The notes below the pieces were generated by a model. The model did no database searches and was not told the origin of the DNA. It worked only from the letters and a program-made list of their open reading frames with translations. Shown in pieces: positions 33,712 through 44,485 of a DNA stretch of 64,000 nucleotides. The DNA is from Heliocidaris erythrogramma (lineage: Eukaryota; Echinodermata; Echinoidea; Camarodonta; Echinometridae): the NCBI GenBank assembly GCA_025617745.1, contig CM046858.1:53918545-53982544 (forward strand), in the 5' to 3' direction. How positions within the stretch are numbered: position 1 is the first letter of the stretch; every line of letters begins with the position of its first letter. The position numbers and the translations under genes are program-made.

Positions 33712-34226
33712 CAGAATTTGAGTTACATCATTTCTCAGATGCATCAGAGAAGGCGTATGGGGCAGCCTTGTACTTAGTCATGAAGAATGGTGATGGCCTG
33801 GTGCATAGCAGCCTATTAGTAGCAAAGTCACACCTAACGCCACTCAAGAGAGTAACCATCCCGAGGCTCGAATTGATGGCAGCTACGCTATCTGTGAAGC
33901 TTGACAGAATGATCAAAAGAGAACTGGATGCTCCAGTCACACAGTCTGTATATTGGACTGATAGTACCATTGTTCTACAGTACATCAGGAACACTGATAA
34001 GAGATTCCATACCTCCGTCGCCAATAGGCTTGCTGTAATTCATGAGGGATCTTGCCCAGATCAATGGTACTATGTCAACACGGATGCTAATCCTGCCGAT
34101 GATGTTTCAAGGGGGATGGGAGCCGAAGAGCTAAAGAAAAAACCACGAGGTGGTTGGAAGGACCAGGCTTCCTTCGTCAGCCAAAGAGCAGTTGGCCACA
34201 GGACCCCACCCTTAGGACAACATTAG
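33687..34226 (+). pseudogene. BEL/Pao RNase H-like region
   Basis: Reads HHFSDASEKAYGAALYL, IPRLELMAATLSVKL, VYWTDSTIVLQYI and TDANPADDVSRG, matching RNase H folds of BEL/Pao polyproteins (acidic residues in SDAS, RLE, TDS, NPAD). Frameshifted at both ends relative to its neighbours. Confidence 0.8.
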
Positions 34227-34332
34227 TTGAGGGAGATATAGAAGTCAAGAAGACAAGAGACAATGTTCAGACATTCTTGACCGATGCAGAAGGTCCAAGT
34301 GCAGTAGACAAGCTGATCGAGCATTATTCCTC

Positions 34333-35227
34333 TTGGCACAGACTGTTGAAAGCAGTCGCCTGGGTCTTGCGAGTGAGACAGCTATTGCGGAGCAAGATCC
34401 ATGGATCCAAGGATCACTTTCCACAGAAGAGTTGGCCGCAGCTGAAGAGGCACTAGTTCGATATGTACAGCAAAGTACTTATGATGAAGAGTATGACATC
34501 CTTCTGCAGAGCATGAAGAAGGGACCAAGAGAGGTGGTTAAGCAGATCAAGCGGTCTAGCCCCCTCTACAAACTAGATGCTAGACTGACGAACAGAGGGC
34601 TGATGTGTGTTGGTGGACGTTTAGGCAATGCACCACTAGAGGAGAGAACGAAGCACACTTTGATTCTACCGCCGAAGCATCATGTAGTGAATTACTACTT
34701 GTCAGGCATTTCCATCAAGTGTCAGGACACTCCGGGAAGGAGTATGTTCTATCTCTACTCAGACATCAGTACTGCATGGGTGATCAGAGGGAGAAGAGCT
34801 GTGAGACAGGAATTGGGAGTTTGCTTCAAGTGTAAACGTCAAGCAGCAGCTCCAGTGGGACAGAAGATGGCTGATTTACCACAAGATCGGGTGACTCCAG
34901 AAAAACCACCCTTCTGCCATGTTGGAGTTGATTGCTTCGGACCGTTCATGGTAAAACAGGGTAGAAGTCAATTAAAGAGGTACGGCTGTATTTTCACGTG
35001 CCTAGTCATACGAGCGGTCCACATCGAGATTCTGCATTCCATGAACACAGACTCTTTCTTGAACGCATTGCAGAGGTTCATATCTCGTAGAGGTAGGCCA
35101 GAACTAATCAGATGCGACAATGGCACCAACTTTGTAGGTGCAGAGCGTGAGTTGAGGGAAGGAGGTAAGCGATGGAACCAGCAGAAAATCCATGAACATC
35201 TCCTACAGAAGGGAATCGAATGGCCCC
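34333..35227 (+). pseudogene. BEL/Pao integrase, truncated
   Basis: Codes the zinc-binding region (partly altered: HHVVNYYLSG, then CFKCKRQ) and the catalytic core with its first two acids visible (VGVDCFGPF and IRCDNGTNFVG). A frame at 34605-34835 overlaps and carries an alternative reading of the H-H part (VRHFHQVSGHSGKEYVLS), so a frameshift lies within the zinc region. The frame runs into a minisatellite at 35228 before the expected catalytic Glu. Confidence 0.8.
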
Positions 35228-35995
35228 TTACAAAAAAACTGTATGGTAGATGTATGGTATGGCTCTATGGTATATGGTATTTCTATGGTACAGCTCTATG
35301 GTAGAAACATTTTCTATGGTATACCATACGGTGTAGATATGTGGCAAGTGGTATGTATATGGTAGATCTCTATGGTAAATGCTTGTTCTATGGTATACCA
35401 TATCATTAGATATATGGCGTGTGGTATTTATATGGTACATCTATATGGTAGATGCCTGTTCTATGGTATACCATACGGTGTAGATATGTGGCAAGTGGTA
35501 TGTATATGGTAGATCTCTATGGTAAATGCTTGTTCTATGGTATACCATATCATTAGATATATGGTGTGTGGTATTTATATGGTACATCTATATGGTAGAT
35601 GCCTGTTCTATGGTAAATTATATGATGTAGATATATGGTGAATGGTATGTATATGGTACATGTATATCTCTATGGTACATGACTGTTCTATGATATACCA
35701 TATAATTAGATATACATGCGGTATTTATATGGTATATCTATATGATAGATGCCTGTCCTACAGTGTATGGTAAATCATATGATGATGTAGATATATGGTG
35801 AATGGTATGTATATGGTATATATCTATGGTAAATGATTTTTCTATGGTATACCATATCATTAGATATATGGTGTGTGGTATTTATATGGTACATCTGTAT
35901 GGTAGATGCCTATTCTATGGTAGATGCCTATTGTATGGTAAACCACATGATGTTGATATAAAGTGAAAGGTGTGTATGGTACATCTCTAAGTTAA
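35228..35995. repeat. TATGGTA-rich minisatellite, about 147-bp period
   Basis: Built from CTATGGTATACCATA-type units. TTCTATGGTATACCATACGG starts at 35312 and again at 35459, so the higher-order period is 147 bp, itself two related halves of about 74 bp. About five higher-order units, degenerating to the right. It abuts the truncated integrase. Confidence 0.85.
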
Positions 35996-36062
35996 CCCTA
36001 ACTTACCGGGGGGGGGGTATTATGGCCCCCTGTAGTTTTTGTATGGTATTATCTATGGTAGA

Positions 36063-36362
36063 TGTATAATAATAATAATAATATAGAGAATTTGTAATGC
36101 GCCGACTCCACATGACTAATGTGCTCAAGGCGCAATGGAGAGGAAAAACTTGCAAGTACACAAAAATACACAAAAATGATACAACAACAGTGTGAAAGTA
36201 AATCTACCGGTACTGAAAAGCCTTTTTTGAACAAATGAGTTTTGAGGGCATTTTTAAAGCAATCTACACCTGACATATAACGGATATCCTGTGGCAATTG
36301 ATTCCACAGGTAAGGTCCAGCATGAGCAAATGACCGATCCCCCCATGATTTCTTAGTTTTGT
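36063..36362 (-). pseudogene. 3' end of a LINE (CR1/L2-like) with ATT tail
   Basis: On the minus strand the frame reads KSWGDRSFAHAGPYLWNQLP, DIRYMSGVDCFKNALKTHLF: the typical C-terminal tail of reverse transcriptases in CR1/L2-type non-LTR elements. It is followed (toward lower coordinates) by a short 3' UTR ending in (ATT)n at 36066-36083, a tail type these elements use. 5'-truncated. Confidence 0.75.
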
Positions 36363-36758
36363 TAAGAATAATAATAATTATAATCGATTTTGTAAATGCT
36401 TCGCTTATGGGCTATTTCATTTAAGGGGCCGGGATGTTGTATCTGGTTTAGAGGTTTTGTATTGTCTTATTTTTGATGGGCATTGTGACGTCATAAGCGA
36501 GAGTTTTTATCACTTTTCCAAGCTTAGCCGTTGAGGGCGAAAATGTTTTGGTTGAGGAGCTAATGCACGTATGTCAGGACGTGTTATCGACACTAAAGAT
36601 CACTGTTATTTTTGCCGTTTTTCACACAAGCCCAATGTTGTAAGTAGAAAATATCAAAGATTATTGAAGTTAAATGATTTCTTTCTTGTTTGAAGCTATG
36701 GTGTATAAAACTGAAGAAATGTGGGTTAAAAGGGTTGTAGTTTGAGTACGAGATTTAT
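36363..36758. other. Intergenic DNA, no gene seen
   Basis: Begins with AATAATAATAAT at about 36367 and continues as unique-looking AT-rich sequence with no domain. Confidence 0.5.
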
Positions 36759-37467
36759 GTTTTTGCCATTGAATATTATGTAGTGCATAATTCGCACGAT
36801 GTGAGGGTTCGGTTCAGTGAAAGTAAACGAGGTAAAATTGAATATGCAGCTGACAGTATGACAGATTAGGTCAGGTCAGAGGGGTCAGTTAGTACAGGGT
36901 CAAGCTATTTAGGTGTACATGTATATGATATGTATTATGCAAGGTTATGATGAATGATATTGGGTTAAAGAGGATATTTTGTTTGTGACCAACTCACCTT
37001 TACAGCAGAAAGTACATCAGTATATATGCAAATTTAATAACTCAAAATTCTTCAAATTATACTAGTTATATAGAACAAGGTAACAATATGCATAGGGTTT
37101 ATATATTTAATGTTTGGGTCCGTTATTAGATTTATTAGAGATAAAGATTATATTCACATTTAGAGAGTGAATATGGACAATGTATACAAGCTGTATTATT
37201 CATTCATCAGCTTATTTATGCTCATTAGCATTTATGTTATTCAACAATGCTTATGACTCTGTTCTTATTTGTTTCTTAAAGGTTGAACCGTTTGCCAGTT
37301 GGAGTATTGGTGTCAAAAGCAAGGAAGTCACTTGAGTGATTATTTGTCAGCAGTGGCCTTTAGTAAAGAGTCTCAATTATCGTTCAACAACAATTGGTTG
37401 TGACTACACGTCGTCAAGATGAGTGACATCAATGTTGGCAATGATATGGCTGCGAAGTTGGATGCTG
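36759..37467 (+). mobile_element. Second BEL/Pao 5' end (LTR, leader, gag start)
   Basis: Aligns with 28097-28924 with a deletion of about 115 bp and scattered differences. It continues through the leader into the same gag start (ATGAGTGACATCAATGTTGG at 37419) and stops after about 16 codons at unrelated sequence. Because it runs past the LTR it cannot simply be the 3' LTR of the first element; it is a separate truncated copy or a duplicated 5' end. Confidence 0.75.
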
Positions 37468-37738
37468 AGTGCGAGCCCGCGCACAGCGATTGTAGGTGCT
37501 TTCTACTTTAATTGCTCATTGCACCTCACTCGGTCATTTTCGTCATTTTTAGTAAATGTAAACATGAAAGGTCAGACTTTTCTCCTTCTAAAAATATGTT
37601 TATCGAAACATAAAATAAGTTTTGTTATTTTTACAGGGGAAAAGCCGTCTTATTTTGTTGAAGCTTCGCTTCCTTCCTTTTCAGTACATTACAATACAAA
37701 TTGCGTAAACGCCGTCGCACACCCACTTATAAATAAAG

Positions 37739-38085
37739 GTACAATTTTGCACCCTTCAAATGCAACACTGGCAGCACCTTTTTGGGTGCAACTTTGCACC
37801 CTAAGAAGCTTTTTGCACCTTTAAAGGTGCAGTTAGCTACAATTTGCACCCTTAAAGGGTGCAGAGTTGTACCCTTTATATAGAAAAGGTACAAATTTGC
37901 ACCCTTTGGATGCAAACGCTTCTGCACCCTTAAAGGTGCAAAGTTGCATCTTTTAGGGTGCAAACGGGCATTAAAGGGTGCAAACAAGAACAAAAAGGTG
38001 CATTTTTGCACCCTTTTCATGTAGGGTTCAAGATTGCACCAAAAAAGGTGCTGCCAGTGTTGCATTTAGGGTGCAAACCTGAACC
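37739..38085. mobile_element. Inverted-repeat element of TGCACCC units
   Basis: The left end (GTACAATTTTGCACCC, then ATGCAACACTGGCAGCACCT) is mirrored at the right end finishing at 38085, about 55 bp of imperfect inverted repeat. The interior is a series of GCACCCTTAAAGGGTGC palindromes. The frames on both strands in it are not genes. Confidence 0.8.
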
Positions 38086-39576
38086 TTTTTTTCTAAGTGT
38101 GCACGCGGTTAGATCAAGGTCTGTGATAACTCCTTGGTTCGATCGATACCCCATTCATTGGCCCCCATTGTCGTCTGCTAATGGTCGGGCGATTATCTGC
38201 CAAGTCATGCATTGTGCCCTGCATTTTACACGTGTTTCCGACTCATTTTGTAGTCATATTCTGACCAGCATTGTGACATTATCACTCTAAATAATTTCTA
38301 TATCCCATGTATCAGGGAACTGTTTTTTCAGATGAACATTATTTATTCAATAAGACAAAAATAATCCTATTTACTTTCGAATACATTTCTCATGATTTGT
38401 CATAACTATTTGTTTTATTTCTCCCGCTTCATTCGTTTATTTCTCTATCTATCCATCTCTCTTTCAACGCTTTTTTCCCTATGTAGTTGTTTTATCAATA
38501 AAACAATTTATTAAAATCATGTACACATATGTGATTTGTTTTGTTTGTAATGGGAAAAGAGCTAAATGAATTACAGTGAGTGGAACAAAATAATACTTTA
38601 TCACATCTCAATGCCGCCTGCTCTCTCTCTCTGAACTCGTCAGGAAGTTCGTGCAATTAAAACTTTGTTTCAGTGCGTTTTATTTCCGCATTGCATGCAA
38701 TTTTTATTATAAAAGGATGTGGCTATTTATCAGAGTTTGATCGATTTTAAAAAAAATAGAGAGAATCAGAAAGGAGCATGATATCGAGAGTGTAGTAATT
38801 GTATGTTTCGAGGAAAATGTTGAAACAGAAAGACAAGAGTTGAGTTGGATAATGACAAGAATCATAAACAAACTAAAACGATAAAGAAATAATTATGTTT
38901 TTAAAAAATAACAGCGATGGGGGGGGGGGGGGGGGGCAATGACAACAATGACGATCGGCGATCCCGATAGTATAGCAATCAATGTTGGTAATTTCTAGTC
39001 GCCCCCCCCCCCCCCCCTTCCCTGGCCGTGACAAGAAATTGATGACAATATATCGTGTCAGGACATGTAAACACATTTATGTTAGAAAAAGAAAACGTGT
39101 GACTGTGAGTTTTAAGTTTATTGTAATGTAGGCTTACAGCCAAGTTAATTACGAAATCAATATATCTTTATAGTGATGTTGCAATATCTGCAATAACAGC
39201 CCGCCTTCCCCCTTATTATTATTATTATTATTATTATTTTACAGCAGATGACGGAATCGGGAATAAAATAAAGATGCATGAAATTAAAGCTTTCAAAGTA
39301 TGCAATATTATGGTTATCCTTTTGACACAAATCCCAGTCATCAGGATAACCATTTAACGGGCTGTACTGTGAATTTCAAAATGAGCATTAATAATTGGGT
39401 TCCCGTAATTCTTGGGGTTGTAGTTTTATCATATTGATAGCATGGCAGCGCATGTTTACAGTTCATTCTTGTATACATGTATTCAGTAGGTCGACCTACG
39501 TATACTTCCTCTTCTTTCAAAATGCTAATCCTTGTTAGTAGTCCACGGAACTGAGAAAGCGTTTCATTTTGAAAAG
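38086..39576. other. Intergenic DNA, no gene seen
   Basis: AT-rich sequence with a G run at about 38918-38936 and a C run at 39002-39017 flanking 65 bp, a TTA/ATT microsatellite near 39218-39238, and nothing gene-like. Confidence 0.5.
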
Positions 39577-39786
39577 GTTCATTGAAATTCATGAATGAAG
39601 CGCTGAATTTGCCAATTTCAATTGATATAATCCTTGACCAAGCTCCTTTTATTTTATTTTATTTTATGAACTTGGATTTCGGAAAAGAGTAGAATGGTTC
39701 ATTCATGAATGAAGGGCTGAATTGGCCAATTTCAATTGATATAATCCTTGAGCAAGCTCCTTTTATTTTATCTTATGAACTTGGAT
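39577..39786 (+). repeat. Tandem duplication of about 110 bp
   Basis: GGTTCATTGAAATTCATGAA...GCTCCTTTTATTTTATTTTA...TGAACTTGGATT (39577-39680) is repeated with small changes at 39695-39786. Both copies share CCAATTTCAATTGATATAAT. Confidence 0.8.
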
Positions 39787-40186
39787 TATAAGGAGCAACG
39801 TCAAGTTATCAAAGCACATGATGTTTGGAACAGGGAGGCAATTTCTTGTCATTGACCGGGATGGATTGGAGGCGGAGGGGCTCTCTCTCTCTCTCTCTCT
39901 GGCTCTATCTTCCATAGCTCTCATCTATAGTACACACTTTCCTAAAAACATTAAAAAAATCAATAAACAGCCAATCAAAGGTAGTATAGTTGATGGGTGC
40001 ACAGCAATTTAATTCCTACGAGAAACAACAAATCATGTGCTTATTTCAAATCAGTTGATGAAAAATGCCTTAGATAAAAAAATAAATAAGTAAACAACGT
40101 GAGGATCGAAGTCGGGAGTGTAAATGTAGTGAATACGCACATAACCAACGAACGTAGAGGGCGTCAATACTTTGCAGTATTGCTAT

Positions 40187-40467
40187 CACCGACCTCTACG
40201 ACCTGGACGTTTCATTGGCTCAGAAAAGTGAAGTCGTGGTCCGCCATGTTGCACTTCTGAAAAATCAACGCGCGAGAAAGCTGGAATACAGATTTGTGTA
40301 CAATCATGCGGACGCCCATGGTCAAAACGCGCAGACAAGTACAGATGTTCAGTGCGTAACGTGTAATAAACCACATCGCTATCGGAAGAGTAACATGGCC
40401 GCGCCCACTTCAAGTGCTCGCACGAGCGGGAATTGGCGATGATCCGTCCAGGTCGTAGAGGTCGGTG
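40187..40467. mobile_element. 281-bp MITE nested in a transposon TIR
   Basis: Perfect 23-bp inverted ends (CACCGACCTCTACGACCTGG... at 40187 and the complement at 40467) and an exact 8-bp target duplication ATTGCTAT (40179-40186 and 40468-40475). The intact right TIR of the host element reads GCAGTATTGCTATGAGG without the insert, showing the empty site. 8-bp duplications suggest hAT-type mobilisation. No coding potential. Confidence 0.9.
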
Positions 40468-40885
40468 ATTGCTATGAGGAAGGTTCACTTCTTACGCGCA
40501 TGCAGTTGAAGTGCGCGCACATTTTGGTAGGCATGCCAACAAAACCATAAATCGAAGAAATACAATGACTGATTGATAGCGACATGAAGACAATATGAGA
40601 TACTATGAATAGATGCAGATTTAAAAAAAAATATATAATGTAAGAATAAATTATTTGAAACTTTATTCTATTCATGATACCGTGTAAATTTTATTTCTAT
40701 AATCTATAATCTGATCGTAAATAGGCACCTTTGTGATCAGTGATTGTACCAGTGTGCTAAATTCATGACGTTTTCGGCAAGCTGATTTTGTGACCACTCA
40801 CAATGCATTTCGGGATAGGGGGTAACCTCTCTCCCGCTGCGGGCGTACTGCTGAAATTAAATAAAATCCATTCGCTGATCCATCT

Positions 40886-41105
40886 AATAATAATAATAAT
40901 AATACAACGCACTTATATTGCGCCATCTATCTAGTTAACTATTCCGAGGCGCAATGCGGTATCAATGAATGCGTCGTCTGCTGAGCTTGTTAACGGTATA
41001 CAGTCTAGCTAGCGTCAGCGTAGGCGGCTGGGCAAGGCGAGGGAAAGGTACCGAGCGTCATACCCTTTCGCTGCACTGGACGTGCCCGAGGACGTATATA
41101 TAGCT
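40886..41105 (-). repeat. Probable LINE/SINE 3' tail with (ATT)n
   Basis: In minus orientation the sequence ends ...GATGGCGCAATATAAGTGCGTTGT followed by (ATT)n at 40886-40904, the same style of tail as the LINE fragment at 36063. The body (GAGGCGCAATGCGG and upstream) shows no readable RT tail. Confidence 0.5.
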
Positions 41106-41543
41106 GTGCTGTCAGGGTATGAATATTTCATAATTTATGATAACGGCTAAACAAATCCATAAAACAAAAAAACAAAAACAAAACAAAAACAAACAAACAG
41201 CAACAACACCAACGTTAAAGGCAAAACCAGTGATTCTTGCTGCAGGAAATTTAATTGGAAATTGGAAATTTCGACATGAATTCAATTCATAATTATTATC
41301 TTTTATTAAAAAGATTTAAATAATTCTATTCACTAATTTTTGGTTATTCATGATTTATTTTTTGTATTATTTTTTATTCATTTATTCAAATATTTTTTTT
41401 TTATTAATTAATAATCAATATTATTATTAGGTGTGTATTTATGTATGTATATATTCATTTATTAACCTATTTCATTGTTATTTTTAGAGGGGGTTAAGCT
41501 AAATTTAATTTGACATCGCCACCACTTCTATTCAGACCTCACC

Positions 41544-41829
41544 CAGGGGCGGATCCAGGATTGAGTATAAGAGGGGGCACACAAATGAAGGTTTGTCAAG
41601 GTAGACCCGTACTTTGTTGGTCTCGCCAGCTTCTCCAAAAGTCGCTCTGGGGGGGGGGGGGGGGGGGGGGTATGGGGGTCCAGTTTTCCCTCCATAATTT
41701 GCTGACAAGCAACAAAAAAAAAAAGAAAGAAAAAAGGTCTTCATTTTTAAAGGGGGCACAAAATGCATACTTTTCTTCCAAAGGGGGGGGGGGGGCAGGG
41801 GCCGGAAGTGCCCCCCTGGATCCGCCCCT
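41544..41829. mobile_element. Palindromic element with CAGGGGCGGATCCAGG ends
   Basis: CAGGGGCGGATCCAGG at 41544 is mirrored by CCTGGATCCGCCCC ending near 41829. Inside are long G runs (about 41650-41670 and 41782-41795). No target duplication could be read. The same end sequence, in degenerate form, builds the minisatellite at 53651-54150. Confidence 0.65.
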
Positions 41830-42695
41830 TCTCTCTTTCCTTTTCACCATATCTTCTCAGTTTCGCCTTTTCTCATCTTATTTGTCTTCCCTCTCTATCT
41901 CATACATACACCTTGATCACACGTCCTGGTTCATTCACCCCTCCCCTATATGGTTCATTTCATTGATATGTGAAAGGACCTTTATCATGTTCACAGAATA
42001 ATTTTCAATTACATGTATATCTTTCTCACAATCAAGATTTAAGGTACAATAGTTTATACACGTCTATTCAGAAATACGTTCATATTTTTTTACTTTTTAA
42101 TGAATATTTTCTTGCATGCAGAAATGAGGACAGTTTTTAGAGAAGTTTAGACATTGTCTTACTTCTTAAATATACGTTTACTTCTTCTCCTTTAAAAAAT
42201 CCAACATAATTTATATAATTCATCTGCAGTCATACACTTTTTTCATATACTACAATACAATATAGTTCCATCACAGCCGACTTGTCAAGGTCAAATAATA
42301 TTCTCTTAGTACAAATTATGTACATGCATTTAAAAAAAAGAATTTCAATCTAAATGAATCATACGTTATTAATTTCAATCCCTTTCCAAGAAGTAAATTA
42401 TTTGAATTACAATTTAAAGATTATTTACCCACTACACCCCTATACAAAGAAGAAATGACACAAGAAATAAATGACCATCTCTCTTGAAAATTATAAAAAT
42501 CATTAAAAAAATATTATTCAACATAACATCTTATTTTAACATTTTAATTCAAGTTTTTTAAAGTATAAATGGAAAAAAATCAAATCTACAATCTACCTAA
42601 AAACCTCTCTGAGAGAAAACGATGGTCACAGAAATAGCGAAGTGAACCTTCCTCATAGCAATACTGCAAAGTATTGACGCCCTCTACGTTCGTTG

Positions 42696-43024
42696 CACAT
42701 GACGTAGCTGTAGCTGTAGCTTTTTGTCAAGATCGATCGGCGCTTTGAACGCTATGATATCACGTGATCGGAGCTCTAGACTATGGAAATAACATTAACA
42801 TGATCGCGTACGTCTGTACTGTATGTATACCCTAGACAAATTAAAGATTTACGATCCCAAACAAGAATTTCGGGTAAAGTTGAAACGAAATCCTATTTTT
42901 CTCAATTTTTCTCCACGTAACCTCATATTTTTTAACGGGTATTGTGAATGAATATATCTACATAATACTACTAAGAATTTTGGCGCATAAGAGCAGATAG
43001 TTAGCTGGAAAACTTTGTAAACAT
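42696..43024. other. Flank between transposon and gypsy element
   Basis: Short intergenic stretch ending in AACAT (43020-43024), which is the 5' half of the gypsy target duplication. No gene seen. Confidence 0.5.
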
Positions 43025-43261
43025 TGTTATGTTATTGTTTATTATTGTTATCGTTACTGATATCGTTGATATCGATATGTATATGTGTTGTACGCGATCA
43101 GCATTGTGACGTAGTCATCTTATGCGCTTGGAGTTATCCAAACATGGATCTATCGGCTGTGCCGGAATAAAGTTGTTAAATATCATAATGCCGGTGTTTA
43201 TCTGATCTTATATGTTCTGGTGTCTATGACTATGTACTGGGTGATTCCCAGAGACACAACA
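43025..43261 (+). repeat. Gypsy 5' LTR
   Basis: Starts TGTTATGTTATTG, ends GACACAACA, with an AATAAA polyadenylation signal at 43166-43171. Identical by eye to 48974-49210. Confidence 0.93.
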
Positions 43262-43281
43262 TGGTGGCAGCCGGAGAAACG
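43262..43281 (+). promoter_or_regulatory. Candidate primer-binding site
   Basis: TGGTGGCAGCCGGAG directly follows the 5' LTR. TGG at this position complements the CCA end of a tRNA, as expected for minus-strand priming. The tRNA species is not assigned. Confidence 0.6.
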
Positions 43282-44460
43282 TTCTCACGTATTTTGTGAA
43301 CAAATTGATATAAACTGTGTCAGTCTTCGACGATGCCAGACGTCTCCATGACAACCTCACTGTTTCGACTATGAGGCCGGATCAGACGTGTACGACGCCG
43401 ATAGCGCCCAGGGACTGGGGCCAGTCAAGCAGCGCATTTTTGTGGACCATGACGAAGTAACTGTGAGTTTCAGTTATAAACCATCACGAATTAACTGTGT
43501 TTGTGAGTGTGACGTGAACCCTTATCTCCTCACACGAGATCAGACGTATTTGATGTGAACTGATGGATTCAGACGAGTACGTTTAGCTACTCTACACAAG
43601 CCTTTTCCAGGTTCCCGTTCCGGTGAAGTGACCAGAGAGGTCCAGGTCCAAGCCCATGCAGGGTCCCGTTCGGGTGAAGTGAGCAGAACAGTCCAGTTTT
43701 CTCCATGACCACGGCAGTTCAGCATCATCATCAACTCAAAACTGTGTCATTTAGCAAGATAGCAGAGGATCTGCGTGAGCTGTTGAGCAAGCATTGTATC
43801 ATAAGATAGCTGACTTGTGAGTATTCTTCTGTGAAAATAACTGAGAAATAATACTAATCTAAAGTACAGCGAACTCTGTGTGAAGTCGACGAGACCAAGT
43901 CCAGTGAACTGAGACCAGAACTAGCAAAGAATTACAATCAAGAACTGAGACAATATGATTATGATTATGAGCAAGAACTTGAGTCAGTAGGACCAAGATA
44001 AATGGATAATTAAGACATTGACCTTGCATTTATCTATTTTCATGTTGCCGTTGAATGTGAATGAATTTTTATCATTTTGTGCCTGAAATACAGTGATCCT
44101 AATTCTGTGTGCAGATCTGTATGTACTAATACCTAGTCTTGAAATTCAAACTGCAAAATTCAATTTTGAGAAATTGCTATTTCTTGTATTCAAATGAGAC
44201 AGAGGTCGCAGGATGTGATCTTCCAGTACATATTTTTGAGAAATATTGTCACAACTTTCAAAATTTTAATGCAATACGGTATGTATTATTGAAGGTGAAT
44301 GTGTGGATTCGTTGAAGCTAGCCAAATTATTCATCTGTTTATACATGTACGTGCTATGTCTGTCTATCAAACCTGGTATAATTGATATATTTGTGAAGTG
44401 AATTTATTGCACATACAGTGTACTAACAAAAAATCTAGGTTGACTTTTCATGTAACCAAG
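43282..44460 (+). other. Gypsy 5' leader, non-coding
   Basis: About 1.2 kb between primer-binding site and gag with only short frames; contains a direct repeat GGTCCCGTTC-like pair near 43605-43680 (GTTCCCGTTCCGGTGAAGTG and GGTCCCGTTCGGGTGAAGTG). Long leaders carry packaging and translation signals in such elements; none is recognised here. Confidence 0.6.
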
Positions 44461-44485
44461 ATGGCTAGCCTTTAGGTATCCAGAA

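Larger units (their letters stand above)
28097..35227 (+). mobile_element. BEL/Pao LTR retrotransposon, decayed and 3'-truncated
   Basis: Order of parts: 5' LTR and leader (about 28097-28870), gag, CCHC knuckles, aspartic protease, reverse transcriptase, Pao A17-type region, RNase H, integrase zinc-binding region and core. This order and the gag, DSG protease and A17 motifs identify the BEL/Pao superfamily. Several frameshifts and stops split the polyprotein, a solo LTR sits in gag, and the sequence ends abruptly inside integrase where a minisatellite begins, before the third catalytic acid. No 3' LTR follows directly. The element is a dead fossil; the LTR boundaries are estimated from the second copy at 36759. 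Confidence 0.85.
40146..42695. mobile_element. 2.55-kb transposon with 57-bp TIRs and 8-bp target duplication
   Basis: The left TIR starts CAACGAACGTAGAGGGCGTC at 40146; the right TIR is its complement at 42639-42695. The left TIR is split by a 281-bp insertion (40187-40467). The flanks are CACATAAC (40138-40145) and CACATGAC (42696-42703), an 8-bp target duplication with one difference. No transposase frame is visible; the interior holds a LINE/SINE tail and a palindromic element. The 8-bp duplication fits hAT- or P-type transposons, but the superfamily is not proven. Confidence 0.8.

Noticed and set aside
35228..35995. CRISPR-like regular repeats
   Set aside because: Tandem units without unique spacers, in a eukaryotic context, with no cas genes.
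36759..37467. 3' LTR of the BEL/Pao element
   Set aside because: The match runs past the LTR through the leader into gag codons, which a 3' LTR would not contain.
37419..37824. 133-codon plus-strand frame
   Set aside because: Its start is the truncated BEL gag leader of the second copy; the rest is unrelated AT-rich and inverted-repeat sequence.
41510..42001. 163-codon open frame with Gly/Pro-rich middle
   Set aside because: Runs across the palindromic CAGGGGCGGATCCAGG element and its G runs; no domain.
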